Shown here: positions 6,942-14,202 of the stretch, in pieces
Layout: every line of letters starts with the position of its first letter
How positions within the stretch are numbered: position 1 is the first letter of the stretch
Made by a program: the position numbers and the translations under genes
The notes under the pieces: model-generated
Told to the model about the DNA's origin: nothing
What the model saw: the letters and a program-made list of their open reading frames with translations, nothing else
Databases searched by the model: none
Source: Pseudomonadota bacterium
GTDB lineage: Bacteria; Desulfobacterota; BSN033; WVXP01; G020346125
Reading direction: 5' to 3'
Length of the DNA stretch: 14,202 nt
NCBI GenBank assembly: GCA_030672465.1
Contig: DAOVGJ010000193.1
Coordinates: 1-14,202, forward strand

Positions 6942-9197
6942 TTAAAATTGAGTCCCCATGGAGAAGTCCCAAACACTTTGCTTTTCGTCTTCTTCTGGAT
7001 TGAGGTTGTATCCCCAATCGACCCGAATAGGGCCAACGGGCGAAAACCAGCGGATTCCCACTCCCACGGCGTGTCTCCACTTGTCAAATTTTTCATTCCA
7101 GCCCGCTCCCCCATCGTAGAAGATGGCTCCCCTCAGGCCGATCTCCCTGCTCAGGGGGAAGATGATTTCCGAGTTGAAGATAACCATCCTCTCGCCGCCG
7201 ATCACCTGCCCGAACCTGTCCTTCGGCCCCGCCTCTCCATATTCGAAGCCCCTTATGGTATTGATGCCGCCAACATAAAATCGCTCATAGATGGGAACCT
7301 CTTTCCCATCGTATCCATTGACAATTCCCGCCCTCCCCCGAAGGTGGAGCACCGTGCCCACAGGCAGGGGGAAATACCAACTGGTGTCGCCGATGAACTT
7401 GTAGAAGGTATTGTCACCCCCTAAAATCCCCCCCGCATTCTCCATGGTGAGGGAGTGCCTGGCCCCCTTGGTAGGGTTGTAATAGTCGTCCCTCGTATCC
7501 CTCGCAAAACCGAGGGTGACGCTGATGGTATCCTTTATCCCCTCCTGTTCCTTGACGTAACTAGATGAATAGGGGGAGACATCGAAGATGTCCACCCTCT
7601 CGGCTTTGCCCAGAAGAGAGGACGATATATAGTCCGTTAGGTATCTCCCAAAATGGACGTCCGTTCCGACAACTTTGGAGTTGTACGTATCGTAGTATTC
7701 CAATTCGTCGTAATAGATATTGAAACCAGCGGCTATGGGCATTCCCAGGAGCCAGGGATCGGTAAACCCGAATTTGAATCGCTGGGTCTCGCCTCCCAGT
7801 GCAGTCGAAAGACCGGTCCTGTATCCCCGCCCGAAGAGGTTTTTCTCGGAGACCTGGGCCGTTCCCACCACCCCTTCCAATGTGCTAAATCCAGCCCCAA
7901 AGCTAATGGCTCCCGTGGGGGCTTCTTCCACTTTAACGTCCACGTTGATCTTTTCGGGACCAGCTTTACTGGTCGTAAAACCGACCTCCTTAAAATATCC
8001 GGTGGTCTTGAGCTTTTGTCGACCTCGTTTGAGGGCTGTTGAGTTGAACAGGTCCCCTTCGCCCACTTTGAGCTCCCTCCTGATAACCTTATCGCGGGTC
8101 TTTGTGTTCCCGGAAATGTTGATTTGCTCGAAATATACCTTTTTCCCCTTGTGGATATCAAAGGTGAGGTGGACGAGCCTCCTTTCCGGGTCCACGGAGG
8201 TAAGGGGGACGACATCGACGTAGGCGTATCCCTTGTCCGCATGGAAATCGGTGATCCTCCGGATGTTCTTCTGGAGTACGGAGGTGCGATAGACTTTTTC
8301 CTTCTTCATAGTTAAGAGCTTGAACAGGTCTTCCCGGGTAGTCAGAATATCGCCCTTGAAGTCGATCTCCCCGACCGTAAATTTTTCCCCCTCATGGATC
8401 GTGATGTCGATGTAAATCTTTTTCCCACCCTTGCTTATGGTGATCTCGGGCTTGTCGATTTTAACCTGGATGTATCCGTGATCGAAGTAAAAGGCCTGAA
8501 GGTTTTGAATATCCGCAGTGAGCATATCCTCATCCAAAACCCCTCTTTTCGTATACCACCAAAACCATCCCTTCTTTTTCGTCCTCATCTGCTTCCGAAG
8601 CTTCCTCGCCCAAAAGCGCTTGTTGCCGTGGAATCGGACCTTTTTGACATAGCCTTTTTTCCCCTCCTCGATGATGAACTCGGCGTCGACTTGGTTTCCA
8701 TCAAGGTAGTGCACGCGATGGTCGACCTTTGCCCGATAATAAGCCTTGGAGGAGTAAAGCTCCTCGATGGCCTCAGCGGTTTGCTTGAGCTTCTCCATAT
8801 TTAAAATGGCACCGGGGGGAATATCGATCTTTTCCCTTATTTTGGGGGCTTTGATCTTCACGTTTCCCGAGATCAGTATGTCTCGGATGGAGGGTTTTTC
8901 CACGACGACAAATATGACCTCTTTGCCCCCTTCCACATCCCTCAAGTCGATGATGACATCGGTAAAAAAGCCCATCTCGTAGATGGATTTGAGATCCTTT
9001 CTGAGCTGCGGAATCGAGAGGAGCTCATCTTTCCTGCTCTTGATTTGGCCTCTAATCACGTCTCCGGCGACTTTCTCGTTACCCAATATGGTGATTTTTA
9101 CGATCTTTTCGTCTTCTCCAAAACACCGGCCGGTTAGGATGAGAGAGAGGAGAATAAAAACCACTATTCTCCCGCCGAACCTGAGTGCCGGGGTCAT
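6942..9197 (-). CDS. bamA: outer membrane protein assembly factor BamA
   Basis: BamA is the core of the BAM complex and inserts beta-barrel proteins into the outer membrane. The 751-residue protein begins with a signal peptide (about 1-27, hydrophobic VVFILLSLIL). Five POTRA domains follow at about 30-100, 101-180, 181-272, 273-352 and 353-427, each opening with a short strand and an xGN or xGD turn such as ILGNEKV, ISGNVKI and ISGNTKT. The 16-stranded barrel occupies about 428-751. The conserved IRGFEYGE segment of loop 6 and a final phenylalanine (MGTQF), typical of outer-membrane signals, are present. AAGGA lies about 7 bases before the ATG. The 115-base upstream gap carries a candidate promoter, so the gene may be transcribed separately as well as from the operon. 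Confidence 0.97.
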   Translation of the reverse strand: MTPALRFGGRIVVFILLSLILTGRCFGEDEKIVKITILGNEKVAGDVIRGQIKSRKDELLSIPQLRKDLKSIYEMGFFTDVIIDLRDVEGGKEVIFVVVEKPSIRDILISGNVKIKAPKIREKIDIPPGAILNMEKLKQTAEAIEELYSSKAYYRAKVDHRVHYLDGNQVDAEFIIEEGKKGYVKKVRFHGNKRFWARKLRKQMRTKKKGWFWWYTKRGVLDEDMLTADIQNLQAFYFDHGYIQVKIDKPEITISKGGKKIYIDITIHEGEKFTVGEIDFKGDILTTREDLFKLLTMKKEKVYRTSVLQKNIRRITDFHADKGYAYVDVVPLTSVDPERRLVHLTFDIHKGKKVYFEQINISGNTKTRDKVIRRELKVGEGDLFNSTALKRGRQKLKTTGYFKEVGFTTSKAGPEKINVDVKVEEAPTGAISFGAGFSTLEGVVGTAQVSEKNLFGRGYRTGLSTALGGETQRFKFGFTDPWLLGMPIAAGFNIYYDELEYYDTYNSKVVGTDVHFGRYLTDYISSSLLGKAERVDIFDVSPYSSSYVKEQEGIKDTISVTLGFARDTRDDYYNPTKGARHSLTMENAGGILGGDNTFYKFIGDTSWYFPLPVGTVLHLRGRAGIVNGYDGKEVPIYERFYVGGINTIRGFEYGEAGPKDRFGQVIGGERMVIFNSEIIFPLSREIGLRGAIFYDGGAGWNEKFDKWRHAVGVGIRWFSPVGPIRVDWGYNLNPEEDEKQSVWDFSMGTQF

Positions 9198-9223
9198 ATG
9201 GATTCCTTGGAAAAGAGTTTCTG

Positions 9224-9311
9224 GCCAAGATCTGGATCTACAGTGGTTTTGGGTAGTTTTTCATAACAAATAACTGATCCTTTGTAAATAGGCAAAATCC
9301 AGGTTCTTGGC
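9224..9311. repeat. imperfect inverted repeat bracketing the bamA promoter region
   Basis: The left arm at 9224-9237 reads GCCAAGATCTGGAT. The right arm at 9297-9311 reads ATCCAGGTTCTTGGC. They pair over 13 bases (7 plus 6) with a one-against-two internal loop, separated by 59 bases. The right arm starts just after the lolD stop codon and lies upstream of the candidate -35 element; the left arm falls in the putative bamA leader. It could be a pair of operator half-sites, a hairpin in read-through mRNA, or chance. Confidence 0.4.
9260..9288 (-). promoter_or_regulatory. candidate sigma70-type promoter for bamA
   Basis: On the minus strand TTTACA (9288-9283, five of six consensus bases) is followed after exactly 17 bases by TATGAA (9265-9260, four of six). 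Transcription would begin near 9253, leaving a leader of about 55 bases before the bamA start. It sits in the widest gap inside the operon, in locally AT-rich sequence. Only the motif match supports it. Confidence 0.4.
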
Positions 9312-9312
9312 A

Positions 9313-10002
9313 TTAGTGCTCCTCAAAGGCCTTTCCGTCCACCATCTGAATCCTTCTGGGCATTCGGCTGGCAATCTCATGATTGTGGGTGACCACGATT
9401 AAGGTTATCCTCTTTTCGGTATTCAACCTCATGAGGAGGTCAAGGATGGCATGCCCCGTTTTGGCGTCTAAGTTTCCCGTGGGCTCATCGGCCAGCAACA
9501 CAGTGGGTTGCAGTATGAGGGAGCGGGCTGCAGCCACCCTCTGTTGTTCACCTCCGGAGAGTTCCCCCGGCTTATGGGTGATTCGCTCCCCGAGGCCAAC
9601 CTCCACGAGGATCTCCTCGGCCTTCATGGCGGCTTCCCCCCTATGCATTCCCCGGATTAAAGCGGGCATCATGGTGTTCTCCAGGGCATTGAATTCTGGC
9701 AGAAGATGGTAGAACTGAAAGATGAAGCCCACCTCTCGATTTCGAAATTCGGCAAGGGCCTTTTCCTCCATCGAAAAGATGTCCTGTCCTCGGTAGATGA
9801 CCCTCCCCGCCGTGGGCCTGTCGAGGGTGCCGAGGATATGCATGAAGGTACTCTTTCCCACCCCTGATGAGCCGTAGATGGCCACCGCTTCGCCCGGGCA
9901 AAACGTGAGGCTGATGCCCTTGAGGACTTCGACCCTTTTTGAACCATGGCCGAAGGACTTAAAGAGGTTTTCTACGAGGATTAGGGGATGGGTAGTCCCC
10001 AC
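9313..10002 (-). CDS. lolD: lipoprotein-releasing system ATP-binding protein LolD
   Basis: LolD powers the LolCDE complex, which extracts outer-membrane lipoproteins from the inner membrane and passes them to LolA. I place the start at GTG 10002-10000, because AAGGAGG (10017-10011) lies 8 bases upstream and the product of 229 residues has the usual LolD length. The frame continues upstream to 10188, but that part overlaps the previous gene and does not look like this family. Motifs are Walker A GSSGVGKST at 44-52, signature LSGGEQQR, Walker B VLLADEPTGNLD and the VVTHNHE H-loop. MacB- and FtsE-type ATPases share these motifs; the LolC/E-type permease two genes upstream decides the name. It follows the TPR/CNB gene by 34 bases. 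Confidence 0.92.
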   Translation of the reverse strand: MGTTHPLILVENLFKSFGHGSKRVEVLKGISLTFCPGEAVAIYGSSGVGKSTFMHILGTLDRPTAGRVIYRGQDIFSMEEKALAEFRNREVGFIFQFYHLLPEFNALENTMMPALIRGMHRGEAAMKAEEILVEVGLGERITHKPGELSGGEQQRVAAARSLILQPTVLLADEPTGNLDAKTGHAILDLLMRLNTEKRITLIVVTHNHEIASRMPRRIQMVDGKAFEEH

Positions 10003-10036
10003 GGATTCTTCCTCCTTCCACAAGGAATTTTTCCCG

Positions 10037-11242
10037 TTAAACCATTGCTGCCGTGGCCTTCTCGGTCCAGGAGGAGGAGATGATGTGACTTGTGACTTCC
10101 AATCTCTTCCTTGAAAAGGCCTCCAGAGCTCCCTTAAAGGAGGGATATTCTGCCACGACATGATCGAAATCCGCCTTCTCCAATTCAAGGAGTTCGGTTG
10201 TTTTCGCGGTCCTCACGCTGGCCGTTCGAGGTCGGTTGAAGATGAGCGAAATTTCCCCGAAGAAATCACCTCCCTTGAGATGGCCCAAGGTAACCCTGGG
10301 CCCGGCCCCTTTGGAGGCAAAGACTTCTACCTCGCCGCTTTTAATGATGAAAAAGGATGTGGGTGGACCACCCTGCTCGAATATCACCCTGTTTTCCCCA
10401 ACCCTCCTCAGTTTGAACCGATTGACCAATTGGGCACGCTGGCGCGGTTGAAGTTGCCTAAAGAGGGGGGAGAAGGCCAGCAGGGTGTCGATAATGCGTT
10501 TCTTATAGAAGGTAAGGAGGATGTCCCTTATCCGGGGATGAACTTTGGCAATTTCGTCGAAATCGTCCCTTGAAATTTCCAGGACCTCTGAATCGGCCAG
10601 GGCCTTGACGGTGGCATGCCTTTTCCGGTCGGAGAAGAAACCGAATTCACCGAAGAAATCCCCCTCGCGGAGTGTTGCCAAAAGGATCTCCCCTTGTTTT
10701 TTCCTGGAGTATTTGAAGATTCCCACTTTCCCGGAACTGATGATGTAAATGGAATCCCCGGGGTCCCCCTCCTTACAGACGAGATTTCCCTTGGCCACCT
10801 GTTTGGCGGTGAGATGGCTAATCACCTCATGGAGTTCTTTCCGGTTCAGTTCCGAGAAAAGTGGAATTTCGGGAAGCTTCTTTTCGGCCGTTTGGCCCTT
10901 TGCCGGCATCTGCGAAGGGGTGCCGATCTGGGCATAGAGGTCGGCCAGCTCCTTGTCGATCCCCTCTTGTGAGGGGTCAATGCGGAGGATAATCTTGTTG
11001 AGGGAGATGGCCTGGATGAGGAAACCCTCCTCGACATACTGACGGGCAAGTTGCTTGTAGTGGGCAACGGCCTTATCGGACCTTCCCAGCTTACGGAGCA
11101 GGTCGGCCACTCTCAGGCGGGCCCTGAGGTTCATGGGGTCCAATTGGACAATTTTTTGAAATTCCCCCAAGGCCTTTTTGTAATTTCCCCTGGACAGATA
11201 TCTCTGTGCTCGGCCTTTTATAAGGGCCTTCTCGGAAACCAT
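10037..11242 (-). CDS. TPR protein with two cyclic-nucleotide-binding domains, function unknown
   Basis: The 401-residue protein has no signal peptide or membrane helix and should be cytoplasmic. Residues about 5-107 are helical and TPR-like (RAQRYLSRGNYKKALGEFQK is typical). Two CNB domains follow at about 125-245 and 252-370. Each carries a phosphate-binding cassette with the key glutamate and arginine: FGEFGFFSDRKRHATV at 197-212 and FGEISLIFNRPRTASV at 328-343. There is no DNA-binding, kinase or cyclase domain, so this is not a CRP-type regulator; the tandem layout recalls the protein kinase A regulatory subunit. It sits between the permease and ATPase genes of the Lol transporter, 7 bases after the former and 34 before lolD. 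A role in sensing a nucleotide and modulating lipoprotein export is inference; a scaffold role is equally possible. Confidence 0.85.
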   Translation of the reverse strand: MVSEKALIKGRAQRYLSRGNYKKALGEFQKIVQLDPMNLRARLRVADLLRKLGRSDKAVAHYKQLARQYVEEGFLIQAISLNKIILRIDPSQEGIDKELADLYAQIGTPSQMPAKGQTAEKKLPEIPLFSELNRKELHEVISHLTAKQVAKGNLVCKEGDPGDSIYIISSGKVGIFKYSRKKQGEILLATLREGDFFGEFGFFSDRKRHATVKALADSEVLEISRDDFDEIAKVHPRIRDILLTFYKKRIIDTLLAFSPLFRQLQPRQRAQLVNRFKLRRVGENRVIFEQGGPPTSFFIIKSGEVEVFASKGAGPRVTLGHLKGGDFFGEISLIFNRPRTASVRTAKTTELLELEKADFDHVVAEYPSFKGALEAFSRKRLEVTSHIISSSWTEKATAAMV

Positions 11243-11249
11243 AGGACTT

Positions 11250-12515
11250 TCACTCGTAACGCAAGGCCTCCACGGGATCCAGCCTTGAAGCCTTCCAGGA
11301 AGGGTAGAGGGTGGCGAGGAAGCACAGCATCAGCGCAACGATAACGATTATCAACACGTCAATGGGATTCAGCTCCGATGGAAAACGATCGAGGTAGTAG
11401 ACATCCCCGGGAAAGACTTCAAGGCCCAACACCCTTTCGACACAATCAGAAATCGTCTCCATATTGACGGCGGCCAGCATGCCCGATAGGGCTCCCAGAA
11501 TGGTCCCAACGGTACCTATGATGAGTCCCTCGAGGATAAAGACCTTCATAATGCTCCGGGCCGATGCGCCCATTGATTTCAAGATGGCGATATCCTTATT
11601 CTTCTCCATTACCACCATGATCAGCGTGCCGACGATGTTGAAGGCCGCCACAAAGACAATGAGAAATAAGATGATGAACATGATCACCTTTTCCATCCTC
11701 AAGGCGGAAAAGAGATTCTTGTTCATCTCCATCCAGTCCTTGGTCCAATAGGGAAGACCGAGATCCCGTTGGATAATCCCGGCCACTTCCTTTGCCCTAT
11801 AGACGTCGTCCACCTTTATCTCTATCCCCGTAACGGCATCTCCCATATCGAAGAAGCGTTGTGCATCGTTGAGGGAGATGAACGCGAGGGAGGAGTCGTA
11901 TTCGTACATGCCCACATTGAAGATTCCCACGACTTTAAACTGCTTCATCCGGGGAACCATCCCCATGGGAGTTATGGTCCCCATGGGTGAAATCACGGTG
12001 ACGGGCTCATTGAGGAATGTACCCAGATGCCTGGCTAACTCCCTTCCGATAATAATCCCAGCGACGGCTCCATCTCCCCCCTGCTCCTTCAAGTCACTAA
12101 GGGAACCCTCCATTATGGCACGCCCGATATTGGTCACCTCAACCGCGGAATCCGGGTCGATGCCCCTGATGACCACGCCGGAGACATTGGCTTTCGATGT
12201 GAGCATCACCTGATTGTAAATGAATGGGGATGCCGAAACGACCCTCTCATACCCTTTCACCTGTTCAATTAAACCGGAATAATTGGAAATCCCCCCCTCC
12301 CCATGTTTCAACAAGATAATATGGGAATAGGTGCCCAATATTTTCTCCTTGATGTCCTTTTCAAACCCGTTCATTACGGCCAGTACGATGATAAGGGCCA
12401 TTACCCCGAGAAAGACTCCGGCAATGGAAATGATGGTAATAATGGAGATAAAGAATTGTTTTCTCTTGGCCTTCAAATATCTCAGGCCAATGAATAGTTC
12501 GTATGACATCGGCAT
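11250..12515 (-). CDS. lolC: lipoprotein-releasing ABC transporter permease, LolC/LolE family
   Basis: This inner-membrane subunit works with LolD to release lipoproteins for LolA. Its 421 residues show the family layout: a cytoplasmic N-terminus (ELFIGLRYLKAKRKQFF), a first membrane helix at about 22-47, a large periplasmic domain (about 50-270), and three more helices near 275-300, 320-345 and 385-405. The EKNKDIAILKSMGAS segment after helix 2 is the coupling helix that docks on the ATPase, and the C-terminus ends DPVEALRYE as in LolC and LolE. The SPMGTITPMGMVPRMKQF region resembles the LolC hook that binds LolA. Only one such gene is present, so the complex may use two copies of one permease (LolF-like) unless a second lies elsewhere. 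GGGAGGAG lies 9 bases before the ATG. It follows lysS by 41 bases. Confidence 0.92.
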   Translation of the reverse strand: MPMSYELFIGLRYLKAKRKQFFISIITIISIAGVFLGVMALIIVLAVMNGFEKDIKEKILGTYSHIILLKHGEGGISNYSGLIEQVKGYERVVSASPFIYNQVMLTSKANVSGVVIRGIDPDSAVEVTNIGRAIMEGSLSDLKEQGGDGAVAGIIIGRELARHLGTFLNEPVTVISPMGTITPMGMVPRMKQFKVVGIFNVGMYEYDSSLAFISLNDAQRFFDMGDAVTGIEIKVDDVYRAKEVAGIIQRDLGLPYWTKDWMEMNKNLFSALRMEKVIMFIILFLIVFVAAFNIVGTLIMVVMEKNKDIAILKSMGASARSIMKVFILEGLIIGTVGTILGALSGMLAAVNMETISDCVERVLGLEVFPGDVYYLDRFPSELNPIDVLIIVIVALMLCFLATLYPSWKASRLDPVEALRYE

Positions 12516-12556
12516 GGGGGGCGTCTCCTCCCAGATATCCGGTGACCCAAGGGGGT

Positions 12557-14041
12557 CTATTGCCTTTGGGGTTTCAAGAGGGGAAACAGGATCACCTCCC
12601 GTATGGAGGGAGAATCGGTCAACAGCATCACTAAACGATCGACTCCAATTCCCTCTCCCGCCGTGGGCGGCATTCCATATTCCAGGGCCTGCAGGAAATC
12701 TTCGTCTAAGCGATGTCCCTCCATTTCCCCACCATCACCCTGCTCCAACTGCTTTACAAACCGTTCCCTCTGGTCCACGGGATCATTCAATTCGGAGAAT
12801 CCGTTGGCGACCTCCTTTCCTCCTATAAAGAGTTCGAAGCGATCGACCAGATCCGGATGGGCCTGATTTCTCCGAGAAAGGGGGGAAACATCGGTAGGAT
12901 AATGGGTGATGAACGTCGGCTGGATAAGGTTCGGTTCCACAATTTCGCCCAATATCTCGGTGACGATTTTCCCGTGGGGAATCCCTCTTTCCAGGGGTAT
13001 ACCCAGCCCCAGGGCGTATTCCAAGGCCTTGTCGTAATCTTGGAGGGCTTTGTGATCGACCGCTCCCCATTGAACGATAGCCTCCTCGATAGTTAATCGC
13101 TTCCAGGGGGGAGAGAGATCGATTCTCTCCCCTTGATGTTCGAGCTCCAGGCCGCCAAGGACGTTCCCAACAATGAAACAGAACATCTCTTCGGTGAGGG
13201 CCATCAAATCTTCGAAGGTAGCATAGCTCTGGTAGAGTTCCAACATGGTGAATTCCGGGTTGTGCTGGGTGGAAATCCCCTCATTCCTGAAATTTCGATT
13301 GACCTCGTAAACCCTTTCGAGACCCCCGATAACCAGGCGCTTCAGATAAAGCTCAGGGGCCACCCTGAGGTATAGATCCATATCCAGGGCGTTGTGGTAG
13401 GTCTTAAAGGGACGGGCCGTGGCCCCTCCCGGGATGGATTGCATCATAGGGGTTTCGACCTCGAGAAAGTCCCTGGCGTCTAAGAACTGCCTGATCAACT
13501 GGATAATCCTGGTCCGCTTGATAAAAATTTCCCTCACCTTCGGATTTACGAGGAGATCCAAATACCGCTGTCGGTAGCGGATTTCCACATCCCTCAACCC
13601 GTGCCATTTCTCCGGCAGGGGTCTCATGGATTTTGTCAAAAGCCGGATGCTTTCGGCATCGAGGGTCAACTCATTTGTTTTGGTTCGAAACAGGGTACCG
13701 GTGATTCCTATGAAATCGCCGATGTCCATTTTTCCGAACAAGTTATATGCCTTTTTTCCGACCCTGTCGCTTCGAACATAGACCTGAATCTTGCCCTTCC
13801 TGTCCTGGATGTGTATGAAGGCCGCCTTACCGAAATCCCTCATGGCCATGATGCGACCGGCCAGCGAAAAGGATTCCTTCACCACTTTCAGCTCGTCAGG
13901 GGTCGCCTGGCCAAATCGGTTCACAAGATCCTCGGACGTTTTTTCCACTCGGACGTCGTTGGGGAAAAGGTTAACACCCTCTTTTTTGAGGTCCTCAATC
14001 TTGCGAAGCCTCTGAACCATCAGGGGTCGCGATTCGTCCAT
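12557..14041 (-). CDS. lysS: lysyl-tRNA synthetase, class II
   Basis: LysS charges tRNA-Lys with lysine using ATP. The 494-residue protein has an N-terminal OB-fold anticodon-binding domain (about 57-138) and a class II catalytic domain. Motif 1 is near 192-200 (FLEVETPMM), motif 2 is around 251-270 (FRNEGISTQHNPEFT with Arg252), and motif 3 is GIGVDR at 464-469. The YPTDVSPLSR stretch at 381-390 belongs to the lysine-binding region. Length is normal and no key motif is broken. AAGGGGG lies a few bases before the ATG. It is the first gene of the run and has a good promoter candidate directly upstream. It is the only gene here not tied to the envelope, and the 41-base gap to lolC suggests cotranscription. 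Confidence 0.97.
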   Translation of the reverse strand: MDESRPLMVQRLRKIEDLKKEGVNLFPNDVRVEKTSEDLVNRFGQATPDELKVVKESFSLAGRIMAMRDFGKAAFIHIQDRKGKIQVYVRSDRVGKKAYNLFGKMDIGDFIGITGTLFRTKTNELTLDAESIRLLTKSMRPLPEKWHGLRDVEIRYRQRYLDLLVNPKVREIFIKRTRIIQLIRQFLDARDFLEVETPMMQSIPGGATARPFKTYHNALDMDLYLRVAPELYLKRLVIGGLERVYEVNRNFRNEGISTQHNPEFTMLELYQSYATFEDLMALTEEMFCFIVGNVLGGLELEHQGERIDLSPPWKRLTIEEAIVQWGAVDHKALQDYDKALEYALGLGIPLERGIPHGKIVTEILGEIVEPNLIQPTFITHYPTDVSPLSRRNQAHPDLVDRFELFIGGKEVANGFSELNDPVDQRERFVKQLEQGDGGEMEGHRLDEDFLQALEYGMPPTAGEGIGVDRLVMLLTDSPSIREVILFPLLKPQRQ

Positions 14042-14075
14042 AGATCCCCCTTCTCTTAGTTCCTTAAATCAAAAT

Positions 14076-14105
14076 AAAATATCACCCTTCCTTACGACCC
14101 GTCAA
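14076..14105 (-). promoter_or_regulatory. candidate sigma70-type promoter for lysS and the operon
   Basis: On the minus strand TTGACG (14105-14100, five of six consensus bases) is followed after 18 bases by TATTTT (14081-14076, four of six) in a strongly AT-rich patch. Start of transcription would be near 14069, giving a leader of about 28 bases that contains the lysS ribosome binding site. Position and composition fit the main promoter of the operon; the evidence is motif match only. Confidence 0.45.
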
Positions 14106-14108
14106 GGG

Positions 14109-14136
14109 AAAAGCCCGCTGGAGTTTCCGGGGTTTT
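14109..14136. terminator. weak hairpin with flanking A and T runs, possible bidirectional terminator
   Basis: AAAAGCCCG (14109-14117) pairs with CGGGGTTTT (14128-14136) over eight bases with one G-G mismatch and a 10-base loop. Both strands would end the stem in four T residues. It lies just upstream of the lysS promoter, a sensible place to end an incoming transcript, but the stem is short. The rest of 14137-14202 shows no gene I recognise. Confidence 0.22.
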
Positions 14137-14202
14137 AAGGGAACACCGTTGTCCTTGAGCGAAATTTACAGGAGAAGTGGGGTACCCATCGAGGGTGAGC
14201 AG

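Noticed and set aside
6917..7114. N-terminal extension of the Skp frame into bamA
   Set aside because: The extra 66 residues lie within the bamA C-terminal coding region and precede a clear signal peptide, which must be near the true N-terminus.
6771..7424. 217-codon plus-strand frame across skp and the end of bamA
   Set aside because: It is antisense to two well-supported genes and their junction, with no recognisable domain.
10003..10188. N-terminal extension of the LolD frame
   Set aside because: The extra 62 residues overlap the TPR/CNB gene and do not resemble LolD. A strong ribosome binding site at 10011-10017 supports the GTG start at 10002.
12544..12557. Small hairpin GACCC-AAGG-GGGTC between lysS and lolC as a terminator
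   Set aside because: The stem has only five pairs and no T run follows on the minus strand, so it is unlikely to end transcription.
14106..14202. Possible end of an upstream gene such as prfB
   Set aside because: Two minus-strand frames stay open here, but neither translation resembles the C-terminus of release factor 2 or any family I know, and the stretch is too short to judge.

Overview
The window is one compact envelope-biogenesis operon, with every convincing gene on the minus strand, so it reads from high to low coordinates. Gene content and order (lysS, lolC/E, lolD, bamA, skp, lpxD, fabZ, lpxA, Gfo/Idh oxidoreductase, lpxB, msbA) indicate a Gram-negative bacterium. The arrangement resembles Desulfobacterota (the former Deltaproteobacteria). 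This taxonomic call is inference from gene order and moderate GC content; no rRNA or other marker is present.

Layout in transcription order. 14202-14042: upstream region with a weak hairpin and a good sigma70-like promoter. 14041-12557: lysyl-tRNA synthetase. 12515-9313: lipoprotein-export module, made of a LolC/E-type permease, an unusual TPR plus tandem cyclic-nucleotide-binding protein, and the LolD ATPase. 9312-9198: the largest internal gap (115 bases), holding a candidate promoter bracketed by an imperfect inverted repeat. 9197-6377: outer-membrane-protein assembly, BamA then a Skp/OmpH chaperone. 6362-1939: lipid A synthesis, lpxD-fabZ-lpxA-oxidoreductase-lpxB. 1918-149: the lipid A flippase MsbA. 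92-1: N-terminus of a membrane-anchored protein cut by the window edge. There is no gene-free stretch over 300 bases, and I see no tRNA, rRNA, CRISPR array, insertion sequence or phage gene.

The products form one workflow. FabZ serves the fatty-acid cycle that yields acyl chains. LpxA, LpxD and LpxB build the lipid A disaccharide, and MsbA flips the lipid across the inner membrane. LolC/D releases lipoproteins for transport to the outer membrane. Skp and BamA deliver and insert outer-membrane beta-barrels. Genes are packed with 4-base and 17-base overlaps or short gaps, which suggests translational coupling.

Most of the window is well-known biology. The points worth a second look are the TPR/double-CNB protein between the two halves of the Lol transporter, the GnnA-like dehydrogenase between lpxA and lpxB without an aminotransferase partner, the absence of any UDP-diacylglucosamine hydrolase between lpxA and lpxB, and the inverted repeat around the putative bamA promoter. 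I did not find strong evidence for a wholly undescribed system.
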